Shown: piece by piece, positions 17,207 through 25,557 of the stretch
How positions within the stretch are numbered: the first letter of the stretch is position 1
Layout: every line of letters begins with the position of its first letter
DNA from: Martinezella rhizogenes
Lineage (GTDB): Bacteria > Pseudomonadota > Alphaproteobacteria > Rhizobiales > Rhizobiaceae
Length of the DNA stretch: 64,000 bases
Direction of reading: 5' to 3'
NCBI RefSeq assembly: GCF_000799715.1
Contig: NZ_JUHG01000011.1
Location: forward strand, 1,116,001 to 1,180,000
Position numbers and translations under genes: made by a program
The notes under the pieces: model-generated
Databases searched by the model: none
Seen by the model: the letters and a program-made list of their open reading frames with translations, nothing else
Told to the model about the DNA's origin: nothing

Positions 17207-18623
17207 CCGGCGAAACTCGAAGCAGCCTGGCAATCCTTGCCGCCGCCGCATCCGCCGCCTCGGGCGGCATGCGCGCAATGCCAAACAGCAGGCCCGGCCT
17301 TGGCGGGCCGAGGTGCAGGGTCGACATGGCCCGGAGCGCAAACCCCTCCGCGTTGATCCTTCGCATCGCCGACACATCGTCGGCGCCCGCATCCCGGAAC
17401 CAGGTGGCCAGTTGCAGCCCGCCGGCACCCTCGCCCACATCGAGCCAATCGTCGCAATGGCGGCGCAGCGCTGAAACAGTGGCCGCCATGCGTGCGGCGT
17501 AGACCGTGTTCATATGCCTCAGATGCGCGCGGAAACGGCCGTCACGGATGAAATCGGCAAGCGCCGCCTGAATATGAATGGGGACGACGGCTCCTCTCAA
17601 CAGCTGTGCGGCCGTAACCTCCGGCACGAGCCAGGGCGGCACGACCGCATAGGCAACGCGCAGACCGGGAGCGAGCGTCTTCGAGAAGGTGCCGAGATAG
17701 GCAACCACTTCGCCGCGGTCGATGCCCTGCAGGGCGGCAATCGGGCGCGACGCATACTGGAATTCGCTGTCGTAATCGTCTTCCAACACGACCGAACCGT
17801 TGGCGCGGGCAAATTCGAGCAAGGCCAGACGGCGCGAAAGGCTCATGGTCGCGCCGGTCGGATATTGATGCGAAGGCGTGACATAGATCAGTCGCGGCGG
17901 CGGGCCGGCGGCCTTGGCGATATCGATGCCCTCGATATCGCAGGGCACCGGCACGAGGTTCGCGCCCGCCATCCGCAACAACGCCTGTGCGCTCCCGTAA
18001 CCGGGTTCCTCCATCCAGGCGATAGCACCATCCGGGCGATCGGATCGCAGCAGGACGCGCGCCAGGAGATCGATGGCCGCTCCGGTCGAGGGGACGATGA
18101 TCAGCTGTTCAGGGCGGGCGATCACGCCGCGCGTGGTGGAGATGTGCTCGAGGATCGCCTCGCGCAACTCGCGAATGCCGCTATGGGCGCCGTAACCGAG
18201 ATCGTGCACCCGGAGCGAGCGGCCGCGAGCGCCGAGATACCGCGTCCAGGCGGCATGCGGAAAGGAGGCGACATCCGGCACGCCGGATTTAAACAAGCCG
18301 TCGGAGGCGGCCTCGATCGCTGGCGGCGGGCTGAGGGGAGATGGCTCCGCCTGCCCCTGCAAAGGTGGCGTTGCGAATTCAGCGACGCGGGTCGCCGCCC
18401 CCGTCGTCGACTGCAGATAGCCCTCGGCCTTCAGTCGCTCATAGGCATTGACCACGGTGGAGCGCGCCACGCCAAGCGAGACCGCCAGCCTCCGTGTCGA
18501 CGGCAGCCGTTGTCCGGCGGGCATCTGTCCCTGGAGGATGCGGTCCCGCATCAGACGATAGACCTGCCCCTCCAGATCGCCCGAGATTCGATCGAGCGCC
18601 GGCCATTGCGCGACTGATGTCAT
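17196..18623 (-). CDS. MocR/PdxR-family regulator (GntR-aminotransferase fusion)
   Basis: Regulator of 475 residues joining an N-terminal GntR winged helix (about 15-85, LPSTRRLAVSLGVARSTVVNAYERLKAEG) to a fold-type I aminotransferase domain. The PLP lysine lies in TFSKTLAPGLRVAY, with D-x-Y in LEDDYDSEFQY and a conserved YVTPSHQYPTG. MocR/PdxR proteins use PLP as effector and often control vitamin B6 metabolism. The divergent gene encodes a PNPOx-like flavoprotein. ATG 18623 (MTSVAQWPALD) gives a family-like start; longer in-frame starts reach into the control region. Confidence 0.88.
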   Translation of the reverse strand: MTSVAQWPALDRISGDLEGQVYRLMRDRILQGQMPAGQRLPSTRRLAVSLGVARSTVVNAYERLKAEGYLQSTTGAATRVAEFATPPLQGQAEPSPLSPPPAIEAASDGLFKSGVPDVASFPHAAWTRYLGARGRSLRVHDLGYGAHSGIRELREAILEHISTTRGVIARPEQLIIVPSTGAAIDLLARVLLRSDRPDGAIAWMEEPGYGSAQALLRMAGANLVPVPCDIEGIDIAKAAGPPPRLIYVTPSHQYPTGATMSLSRRLALLEFARANGSVVLEDDYDSEFQYASRPIAALQGIDRGEVVAYLGTFSKTLAPGLRVAYAVVPPWLVPEVTAAQLLRGAVVPIHIQAALADFIRDGRFRAHLRHMNTVYAARMAATVSALRRHCDDWLDVGEGAGGLQLATWFRDAGADDVSAMRRINAEGFALRAMSTLHLGPPRPGLLFGIARMPPEAADAAAARIARLLRVSPVTA

Positions 18624-18630
18624 ACGTCCC

Positions 18631-18660
18631 AAACTGGTCTGCTTTGAATATAAAAACTGG
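18631..18660. promoter_or_regulatory. Direct repeats, candidate MocR operator
   Basis: AAACTGG occurs at 18631-18637 and again at 18654-18660, 23 bp apart, about two helical turns. They sit in the AT-rich divergent promoter region of the MocR-type and PNPOx-like genes. MocR proteins commonly bind spaced direct repeats. Binding is inferred. Confidence 0.45.
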
Positions 18661-18718
18661 ATATTTATCCCATACCTCTTTGGCGGCAAAGATCAAGGCG
18701 ACACCAACGAGGAAACCC

Positions 18719-19402
18719 ATGGCCGATCTCTCCCCGCCGCCCACCGCAGACTATCCGATCACCGAACGCACGCGCGTGCGGCGCGAACATCATCGCGGCA
18801 GCCATGCCCATGCGGATGTCCACGCCATTCTGGACGCCGCCCCGCTCTGTCACGTCGGCTATGTCATCAACGGCGCACCCTATGTGACGCCGACGCTGCA
18901 TTGGCGCGAAGGCAATCACGTCTATTGGCACGGCTCCGCTGCCAGCCGCTTTCTGCGCGCGGCGGAGGATATGCCCGTCTGCCTCACCTGCAGCATCATG
19001 GACGGCTACGTGCTCGCCCGCTCCGCCTTCTACCATTCGGTCAACTACCGCTCCGCCATGGTCTTCGGCAAAGCACGCCTGCTGGAGGACGCCGAGGAGA
19101 AAGCCGATGCCCTGCGCCGTTTCGTCGAGAACCTGTTCCCCGGTCGCTGGGACAGTCTGCGGCCGATGACCGGCCAGGAGGTGAAAGCGACATCCGTGCT
19201 GCGGATGGAAATTGACGAGGCAACCGCCAAGGTGCGCAAAGGCCCACCGGGCGATGCCGACGAGGCGGATGTTCCGGTCTGGGCGGGCGTCTTGCCGGTG
19301 CGCAGCCATCTTGCTTCAGCTGAAGCCGCGCCGGGATTGCTCGACGGAATAGAGCTACCCGAACCACTGGCGGCGCTGATACAATCAGGCCGGCTTCGAT
19401 AG
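18719..19402 (+). CDS. Pyridoxamine 5'-phosphate oxidase-like flavoprotein
   Basis: Split-barrel FMN-binding protein of 227 residues, of the kind annotated 'flavin-nucleotide-binding' or NimA-like. Characteristic segments are AAPLCHVGYVINGAPYVTPTLHWREGNHVYWHGSAASRFLRA and VFGKARLLEDAEEKADALRRFVENLFPGRWDSLRPMT. The start at 18719 has GAGGAAA immediately upstream. Divergent from a MocR/PdxR-type regulator, which supports a link to B6 vitamers, though members of this branch also reduce nitroimidazoles or bind F420/FMN without known activity. The next gene begins 34 bp downstream. Confidence 0.85.
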   Translation: MADLSPPPTADYPITERTRVRREHHRGSHAHADVHAILDAAPLCHVGYVINGAPYVTPTLHWREGNHVYWHGSAASRFLRAAEDMPVCLTCSIMDGYVLARSAFYHSVNYRSAMVFGKARLLEDAEEKADALRRFVENLFPGRWDSLRPMTGQEVKATSVLRMEIDEATAKVRKGPPGDADEADVPVWAGVLPVRSHLASAEAAPGLLDGIELPEPLAALIQSGRLR

Positions 19403-19436
19403 ACTACCCTCGCAGTTGATACCAAAGGACTTCGAC

Positions 19437-20099
19437 ATGGATCTTACGAATTGGAACGGTGTGCCGCGCCCGGAACGGATCACCCTGGAGGGCCGCTATG
19501 TCCGCCTGGAACCGCTCGATACCGTGCGCCACGGCGCCGACCTCTTCGCCTCGGCACAGGCGCCCGGCGCTGATGATCGCTTCCGCTACCTGTTCGAGGA
19601 CGCCCCCGCCGATCTCGCCACCTTCACGCCCTGGCTCGAAAAGGCTGCGGCCAGTACCGACCCGCTGTTCTTCGCGACGATCGACAAGCGGACGGGACAG
19701 GCCGAAGGCCGTCAGGCATTGATGCGCATCGACCCCGCACATGGTGTCATCGAGATCGGCAGTATCCTCTGGGGGCCGGCAATCGCCCGCAGCCGCGTCA
19801 CCACCGAGACGCTCTATCTCTTTGCCTCCTACGTCTTCGACACGCTCGGCTATCGTCGCTTCGAGTGGAAATGCAATAATCTCAACGAGCCGTCCAAACG
19901 CGCCGCCGAACGCTTCGGCTTCACCTTTGAAGGCATTTTCCGCCAGCATATGGTCGCCAAGGGCCAAAACCGCGACACCGCCTGGTTCGCGATGATCGAC
20001 GCCGACTGGCCGCGCCTGAAGGCCGGCTACGAGCGGTGGCTGAGCCCGGAGAATTTCGACGAGGCCGGGCAACAGAAGAGCAAGCTGACGTTCGGCTAG
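19437..20099 (+). CDS. GNAT acetyltransferase (RimJ/RimL-like)
   Basis: N-acetyltransferase of 220 residues. Typical elements are ITLEGRYVRLEPLD, IEIGSILWGPAIARSRVTTETLYLFASYVFDTLGYRRFEWKCN and NEPSKRAAERFGFTFEGIFRQHMVAKGQNRDTAWFAMID, matching the large RimJ/RimL group (ribosomal protein or small amine acetylation). ATG 19437 is favoured by AAAGGA 8 bp upstream over TTG 19416. It lies 34 bp behind the PNPOx-like gene and may be cotranscribed. Its stop codon shares the CTAG at 20096-20099 with the opposing gene. Confidence 0.85.
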   Translation: MDLTNWNGVPRPERITLEGRYVRLEPLDTVRHGADLFASAQAPGADDRFRYLFEDAPADLATFTPWLEKAAASTDPLFFATIDKRTGQAEGRQALMRIDPAHGVIEIGSILWGPAIARSRVTTETLYLFASYVFDTLGYRRFEWKCNNLNEPSKRAAERFGFTFEGIFRQHMVAKGQNRDTAWFAMIDADWPRLKAGYERWLSPENFDEAGQQKSKLTFG

Positions 20100-20536
20100 A
20101 GCAGCTTTCGGAAGTACACCACGCGTTGGGTTTCCTCGAAACCCAACGCGTGGTGAAAGGCATGGCTTTCGACATTATCAAGTAGCGCATCCGAAGCAAA
20201 TTCCCGGCATCCGGCAATGCGTCCCCAATCGGCAACGGCGCGGCAAAGCAATTGCGCTGCGCCCTGCTGCCTGTACTCCCGGCGTACATAAATGCCCTCG
20301 AGGAAAAGCACCGGAGAGGTCTTGCAGCCGTTGACATAATCATGCCGCAGCGTCGCCTCGGCAAACCCCACAACGTTACCCGTCCGATCGCAAGCAACGA
20401 AGGCTATAGCGTTTTCTTTCGTGAGAATTTGCATCAGCTCAGCACGATGATGCTCCGTCGAGCTATCCGGCCAGAGTTCGCCGCGCAGATGCAGCCATGC
20501 ATCCTGATGTTCGAGACCGGCTTGCTCTATTCGCAT
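20096..20536 (-). CDS. Aminoglycoside 6'-N-acetyltransferase-like protein
   Basis: GNAT protein of 146 residues with the full AAC(6')-I signature: DAWLHLRGELWPDSS near the start, LEGIYVRREYRQQGAAQLLCRAVADW for acetyl-CoA binding, and the C-terminal REFASDALLDNVESHAFHHALGFEETQRVVYFRK. Family members acetylate the 6'-amino group of aminoglycosides; chromosomal copies in soil bacteria may confer low-level resistance or act on other amines. The 3' coding end contains a long perfect hairpin that also separates it from the converging GNAT gene. Confidence 0.86.
   Translation of the reverse strand: MRIEQAGLEHQDAWLHLRGELWPDSSTEHHRAELMQILTKENAIAFVACDRTGNVVGFAEATLRHDYVNGCKTSPVLFLEGIYVRREYRQQGAAQLLCRAVADWGRIAGCREFASDALLDNVESHAFHHALGFEETQRVVYFRKLL
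20119..20153. terminator. 15-bp perfect hairpin inside coding 3' end
   Basis: CCACGCGTTGGGTTT / AAACCCAACGCGTGG, 15-bp perfect arms with a 5-base loop, lies wholly inside the AAC(6')-like reading frame, where it encodes HHALGFEETQRVV. It sits 20 bp beyond the stop of the converging GNAT gene and could terminate rightward transcription. Confidence 0.6.
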
Positions 20537-20886
20537 CGACCCTGCCCATCCTTTGATAGATTTAGCCGCAATGACACTCCCCCAGCTAGGACGTTTAAAA
20601 CGCGCTTTGCATCACGAGCCAATGTTCTGTCTCGTGAATTCTGAATTTGGAAGGAATGTCCAACGACGACACCTATGTTTGCTATCAGAATAGCTTCCCC
20701 ATAAGACTTCGGCTGTAAAGGCCAAATTCTGGCGGCAGAGTAACGTTGAAGACTGCGTCAGCAACATATCAAAACAAAAACGCGTCGTTTTCGCTCAAGT
20801 TTTCCCTTTCGTGGACACAATCATCGCGGTACATATCGCGCATATTCAAACGCCAACCCACCAGATGACAATTCGAGGACAATGGC
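20537..20886. other. Intergenic region, no gene recognised
   Basis: This holds the promoters of the leftward AAC(6')-like gene and the rightward hydroxylase gene. It is AT-richer than its surroundings, with runs such as ATCAAAACAAAAACG near 20767. A GAGGA sequence precedes the ATG at 20887. No convincing reading frame or strong dyad is seen. Confidence 0.5.
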
Positions 20887-21882
20887 ATGACGTTTCAAAA
20901 CAGTTCGCGCCTTTACGCTGCTGTTTCATCCCTGTTGTGGCCAGCCATCTTTTGTGCCGGCCTGACAGGTTCCTATTTCGCCTTTCAGTCCGATATGCAT
21001 CTGCTGTGGTTCAATGTCACTTATTTCTCGATCGTGGCGATCATCGCGCTCTTTGAGCGGCTGATGCCCTATGAAGAGACTTGGCTGGAAAGCGATGGCG
21101 AGACATTCAACAACATCGCACACTCGCTCTTGAGCAAGGGCGGCGTGCAGATTGCCGCAGCCATCGGCACGTCATTCCCGATGGCGGTGGCGACCGTTGC
21201 GCAGCCGTTCCTGAGCCACAAGGCGAATATCTGGCCGGAGCAATGGCCGATGGCTCTGCAGGTCGTACTGGGGCTCGTCATCGCCGAATTCGGCCTCTAT
21301 CTCGCCCATCGCCTTGCGCATGAATATCTGTCGCTCTGGCGCTTCCATGCCCTGCATCACAGCGTCGAACGGCTGTGGGTCATCAATACCGGACGGTTCC
21401 ATATCATCGACTCGCTGTTCAAGATCGCGCTTGGCCAGATCCCGCTCTATCTGCTCGGCGCGCCGCTGCCGGTCTTCCTGTGGATCGGGGCGGTCACGGC
21501 CTTTATCGGCCTTCTCACCCACTGCAACATCGATGTCCGCACCGGCCCGCTCGACTGGGTCCTGTCGACGCCGCGCCTGCACCGCTGGCATCACTCGAAG
21601 ATACTGGCCGAGGGCAATACCAATTACGGCGAGAACCTGGTGATCTGGGACCAGATCCTCGGCACCTATTATAATCCGCCCCGCCCCTCCTCCACCGACA
21701 TCGGCATCACCGGCAAGGTCGCCGACAGTTTCCTCGCCCAGCTCGCGCAACCCTTTTCCAAAAAGGGTGCCAAGCAGATCATCGGCAAGAAGCCGAAGGA
21801 ATTGCGGGACAAGGAAGAACTGGCTGCCAGAGCCGCCGCCGCACGCAAACAGGCCGACGCGCCAATCCGCAAATCAGGCTGA
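20887..21882 (+). CDS. olsE: Di-iron fatty acid hydroxylase/sterol desaturase family protein (OlsE candidate)
   Basis: Membrane-bound di-iron oxygenase of 331 residues with four or more hydrophobic segments. The histidine clusters are H141-x3-H145 (HRLAHE), H154-x2-H157-H158 (HALHHS), H172, H212, and H232-x2-H235-H236 (HRWHHSK), the metal ligands of the superfamily. In R. tropici, OlsE is a di-iron hydroxylase that hydroxylates the ornithine head group of ornithine lipids. The assignment here is inferred from superfamily plus proximity (4 kb) to olsC. A different lipid substrate remains possible. The C-terminal tail is Lys/Ala-rich. Confidence 0.75.
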   Translation: MTFQNSSRLYAAVSSLLWPAIFCAGLTGSYFAFQSDMHLLWFNVTYFSIVAIIALFERLMPYEETWLESDGETFNNIAHSLLSKGGVQIAAAIGTSFPMAVATVAQPFLSHKANIWPEQWPMALQVVLGLVIAEFGLYLAHRLAHEYLSLWRFHALHHSVERLWVINTGRFHIIDSLFKIALGQIPLYLLGAPLPVFLWIGAVTAFIGLLTHCNIDVRTGPLDWVLSTPRLHRWHHSKILAEGNTNYGENLVIWDQILGTYYNPPRPSSTDIGITGKVADSFLAQLAQPFSKKGAKQIIGKKPKELRDKEELAARAAAARKQADAPIRKSG

Positions 21883-22141
21883 AAGGCACGCGGAGCGGGT
21901 CAAATTTCCGAATGGATATGCTAGGATGAAATAGCCTCGGCGCTCCATCCGCTGCCGTGCGCAGGCGCGTAAACTGCGTCCACGGAAATTGGCTCGACCC
22001 AATTCGATGTGCCGCCGACGCACGTAAACCTATTTCAAATCGAGAAGATATTGTCATTTAACGTGTATTGAAAAAGGCACCCTACGGGGTTACCTATCCC
22101 TCGCAAATTATTGACCATGAAAGATTAGGAAAACTATTGAA

Positions 22142-25100
22142 ATGGAAGGGAGATTTACCACAGATCATCTCAAGCAACTCCATAGAATATTTTTCACGTC
22201 TCGTGAAATTGACAGACTTGAACGAGAATTCATTAAGCAAGGCATAGCACACTTTCATGTTTCCGGCGCCGGACACGAGTCGACGGCGCTCCTGAATGAA
22301 TTCCTTCACGACGACGACTGGCTGCATCTGCACTATCGCGACAAAGCCCTGATGCTGGCGCGCGGCATGCCCATTCGTGAGTTCTTCTCCAGCCTTCTCG
22401 CCACGGCCAACTCCCATTCCGCCGGCCGGCAGATGAGCGCGCATCTTTCCTCCCGCGCTCTCAACATCACCTCCATCGTCGGCCCGGTCGGCAACAATGC
22501 ACTTCACGCCGTCGGCGCCAGCGCGGCGCTGAAGCATAGACCCGGTATGCCGATCGCCATCTGTTGCGTTGGCGACGGCACCACGCAGCAGGGCGAGTTC
22601 CTCGAAGCCGTCGCTGAAGCCGTACGTGGCCAGTATCCGATCGTCTTCGTCGTCGAAGACAACAGCTTCTCCATCTCGACGCGCACCAAAAAGCAGACCT
22701 TCTTCGATCTTCCATCCGGACCGGCCTCGTCCTTCTACGGCCTCGACATCATCCGCGCCGAAGGCGACGATTTGCCGGCCTCGCGCGAAGCCTTCCGCAA
22801 GGCCGTCCGCCACAGCCGCAACAACCGCACGCCGAGCCTTGTCGTTCTCGATATGGCACGTCTGACCGACCACACCAACGCCGACGACCAGAAGACCTAT
22901 CGCACGCAGGATGAGATCGAGAACGCGGCTTATCGCGATCCTCTCATCAATTTGCGAGCCGCCCTGCTGAAGGCGGGCATCGACGACGCCGCGCTGGAAA
23001 AGATCGAAAAAGACCTGACCGCCGAAGTGCAGGCGGAAGCCGCGCTTGCCCGCAAGGAGGATGCGCCAAAGGTCGAGCCGGAAGCGAAAGCACCCTATCC
23101 TGCCTCCTTCGACAAGGCAGCCGAATATCGCGGCGGCGCCAGTGCCGCGACGCTGACGATGCGCGAGGCGCTGAACGGCGTGCTCGACAAGCAACTTGCC
23201 AACAATCCGGATGTCGTCCTGTTCGGTCAGGACATCGAGGACCCCAAGGGCGACGTCTTCGGCGTCACCCGCGGCCTCAGCACGAAATATCCCGAGCGCG
23301 TCTACAATGCGGCGCTGAGCGAATCGACTATCGTCGGCACCGCCGTCGGCCGCGCCCTTGCCGGTCAGCGCCCGGTCGCCTTCCTGCAATTCGCCGATTT
23401 CCTGCCGCTCGCCTACAACCAGATCGTCTCGGAAATGGGTAGCATGTTCTGGCGCACCCAGGGCGCGTGGGAATCCCCCGTCATCCTGATGGTGAGCTGC
23501 GGCGGCTACAAGCCCGGCCTTGGACCATTCCACGCGCAGAGCTTCGAGAGCATGCTGGCCCACACGCCCGGCATCGACGTCGTCATGCCCTCCACCGCGG
23601 GCGATGCTGCTGGCCTGCTCAATGCCGCTTTCGAATCCAGACGCCCGACCGTCTTCCTCTACCCGAAGGCCGTGCTCAACAATTCCGACGGCCGCACCTC
23701 CACCGATCTCGACCAGCATTTCGTCCGCCCTGGCCTGTCGCGCTATATCGCCCGCGGCCGCGACCTGACGCTGGTTACCTACGGCAACACGGTTTCGCTC
23801 TGCGCCAAGGCGGCAAGCGCTTTCGAGACCCAGGGATTTTCGGTAGAGGTCATCGACCTGCGCTCGATCTCGCCTTGGGATGAGAAAGAAGTGCTCGCCA
23901 GCGCCAGGCGCACCAAGCGTCTGATCGTCGTGCATGAAGACAACCGCACGGTCGGCATGGGCGCCGAAATCGTCGCCACCGTCTCCGAAAAGGCCGACGT
24001 GCCTGTGGTCGTCCGCCGGCTCGCCCGCTCGGACTCGCATGTTCCCTTCAATTTCGGCAACCAGCTGGAGACGCTGCCGTCCTACAGCAAGCTGGTCGAC
24101 CTGATGGCCGAGGTCCTCGAATGTGAGGTCACCTGGCATGAAGAAGACAAGTCTGGCCCGACGGCCGCGATCAAGGCGATCGGCTCCGGCCCCGCCGACG
24201 AAAACGTGCTGGTGACCGACCTTCTGGTGAAGCCGGGCGACACGATCGAGGTCGGCCAGCTCGTTGCCGTGGTCGAGGCGACCAAGGCTTCGGTCGAGAT
24301 TTGCGCCAATATCGGCGGCGTGGTGCAGGAAGTCTTCGTCAAGATCGGCGATCAGATCGCCACCGACAGCCCGCTTCTGACCGTGGATGCCGACCGCGAC
24401 CTCAGCGAGCGCAATTTCGCGCTTGCTTCCGAGGTCCAGAACAAGTTCGTGCTGCGCCGCCTGAAGTCGCACGCCATTCCGGCGCTGCGCCGCCATTCGG
24501 GCAACTTCACGGAAATCGCCGTCAGCGGCATGGGCTTTGCGACCGGCGCCCGCCGGGTCACGAATGAAGAGATCATCCATAACTGGCCGAACCGGCGCGC
24601 AGAGGAAATCTTCGCGCTGACAGGCATCAAGAGCCGTTACTGGGTCGGCCCCGGCGAAAGCACGCTGAGCCTGGCGACCAAGGCCGTTCGCGACCTTCTA
24701 CACCAGACCAATACGACGATCCATGACATGGACCTCGTCATCGCCGCCACCGGCACGCCCGATATCTCCACGCCGTCGCTCGCAAGCCGCGTTGCTGTCG
24801 CTGTCGCCGAAGACGGCGTGCGGCCATCGCTTGCCGCCTACGACATGGGCGCCGCCTGCTCCGGCTATCTCTACGCCCTGCAGCAGGCCTATGACTTCAT
24901 CGCCCAGCAAAACGACGCCAAGGTGCTGATCGTCACCTCCGAGGTGCTGTCGCCGCTGCTCGACATGAATGATTTCTCGACCGCCATCCTGTTCGGCGAC
25001 GCCGCCACCGCCTGCCTGGTGACCAGCCGCGACATGGCGCGCAATCCACTGTTCGCGGCTAGCCGTCCAGTCATCAGCGGCCGTCCGGAACCGGGCGATC

Positions 25101-25465
25101 TCCTCTACGTGCCACTGCCGGACAAGGGCGTCATTTCCATGAACGGGCGCTCGGTCTTCACCGAGGCCGTGCATTCCATGTCGCGCTCGATTGAGGACGC
25201 TTGCGTTGATGCAGGGCTGGAGCTTGCCAATCTCGACCTTCTGGTGCCGCATCAGGCCAACCAGCGCATCATCGACACCATCGCCAAGCGCAGCGGCCGG
25301 CCGGCGCTAAGCGTCATCGAAAACTACGGCAACACCAGCTCATCGAGCATCCCGCTCGCCATGATGCATGTCGCCAAGGAACGCGCCGAACCACTCAACC
25401 TCGGCCTCGTCGCCTTCGGCGGCGGCATGACCTCGGGCGCGGCCATCGTACGCACGATCAAGTAG
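22142..25465 (+). CDS. Four-module fusion: 2-oxoacid dehydrogenase E1alpha-E1beta, lipoyl-type domain, KAS III
   Basis: An 1107-residue multienzyme. Residues 1-290 are a thiamine-diphosphate E1alpha (GDG at 144-146 with N174 closing the motif). A charged Ala/Pro/Glu linker (292-335) leads to E1beta at about 336-660 (ALSESTIVGTAVGRALAG, YKPGLGPFHAQS). A biotinyl/lipoyl attachment domain covers about 683-750, with acceptor lysine K715 in VEATKASVE. A FabH-like ketoacyl synthase III fills 785-1107 with the complete triad C906 (GAACSG), H1037 (VPHQAN) and N1064 (NYGNTS). No E2 acyltransferase core is present, so the acyl group made by E1 may pass from the lipoyl arm straight to KAS III for condensation. 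Neighbours are lipid hydroxylase genes. The first ~120 bp are unusually AT-rich. Product unknown. Confidence 0.88.
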   Translation: MEGRFTTDHLKQLHRIFFTSREIDRLEREFIKQGIAHFHVSGAGHESTALLNEFLHDDDWLHLHYRDKALMLARGMPIREFFSSLLATANSHSAGRQMSAHLSSRALNITSIVGPVGNNALHAVGASAALKHRPGMPIAICCVGDGTTQQGEFLEAVAEAVRGQYPIVFVVEDNSFSISTRTKKQTFFDLPSGPASSFYGLDIIRAEGDDLPASREAFRKAVRHSRNNRTPSLVVLDMARLTDHTNADDQKTYRTQDEIENAAYRDPLINLRAALLKAGIDDAALEKIEKDLTAEVQAEAALARKEDAPKVEPEAKAPYPASFDKAAEYRGGASAATLTMREALNGVLDKQLANNPDVVLFGQDIEDPKGDVFGVTRGLSTKYPERVYNAALSESTIVGTAVGRALAGQRPVAFLQFADFLPLAYNQIVSEMGSMFWRTQGAWESPVILMVSCGGYKPGLGPFHAQSFESMLAHTPGIDVVMPSTAGDAAGLLNAAFESRRPTVFLYPKAVLNNSDGRTSTDLDQHFVRPGLSRYIARGRDLTLVTYGNTVSLCAKAASAFETQGFSVEVIDLRSISPWDEKEVLASARRTKRLIVVHEDNRTVGMGAEIVATVSEKADVPVVVRRLARSDSHVPFNFGNQLETLPSYSKLVDLMAEVLECEVTWHEEDKSGPTAAIKAIGSGPADENVLVTDLLVKPGDTIEVGQLVAVVEATKASVEICANIGGVVQEVFVKIGDQIATDSPLLTVDADRDLSERNFALASEVQNKFVLRRLKSHAIPALRRHSGNFTEIAVSGMGFATGARRVTNEEIIHNWPNRRAEEIFALTGIKSRYWVGPGESTLSLATKAVRDLLHQTNTTIHDMDLVIAATGTPDISTPSLASRVAVAVAEDGVRPSLAAYDMGAACSGYLYALQQAYDFIAQQNDAKVLIVTSEVLSPLLDMNDFSTAILFGDAATACLVTSRDMARNPLFAASRPVISGRPEPGDLLYVPLPDKGVISMNGRSVFTEAVHSMSRSIEDACVDAGLELANLDLLVPHQANQRIIDTIAKRSGRPALSVIENYGNTSSSSIPLAMMHVAKERAEPLNLGLVAFGGGMTSGAAIVRTIK

Positions 25466-25498
25466 CCGCAAACGGTTCTTCACATCGGTAAAAGACAA

Positions 25499-25529
25499 AA
25501 CCCCGGAATCCGCAGAGGATTCCGGGGTT
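25499..25529. terminator. Bidirectional terminator of fusion gene and olsC
   Basis: Perfect 13-bp arms AACCCCGGAATCC / GGATTCCGGGGTT around a 5-base loop, followed by CTTCG rightward and preceded by AAAACAAAA that gives a T-rich tail leftward. It sits between the converging fusion gene and olsC. Confidence 0.85.
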
Positions 25530-25557
25530 CTTCGTAAGGTTTACAAGCCGGTGTGGA

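Noticed and set aside
22094..24580. An 828-codon open frame on the minus strand opposite the fusion gene
   Set aside because: It is the antisense image of a strongly coding GC-rich gene, is Asp/Arg/Gly/Val-biased, has no recognisable domain and crosses the upstream non-coding region.
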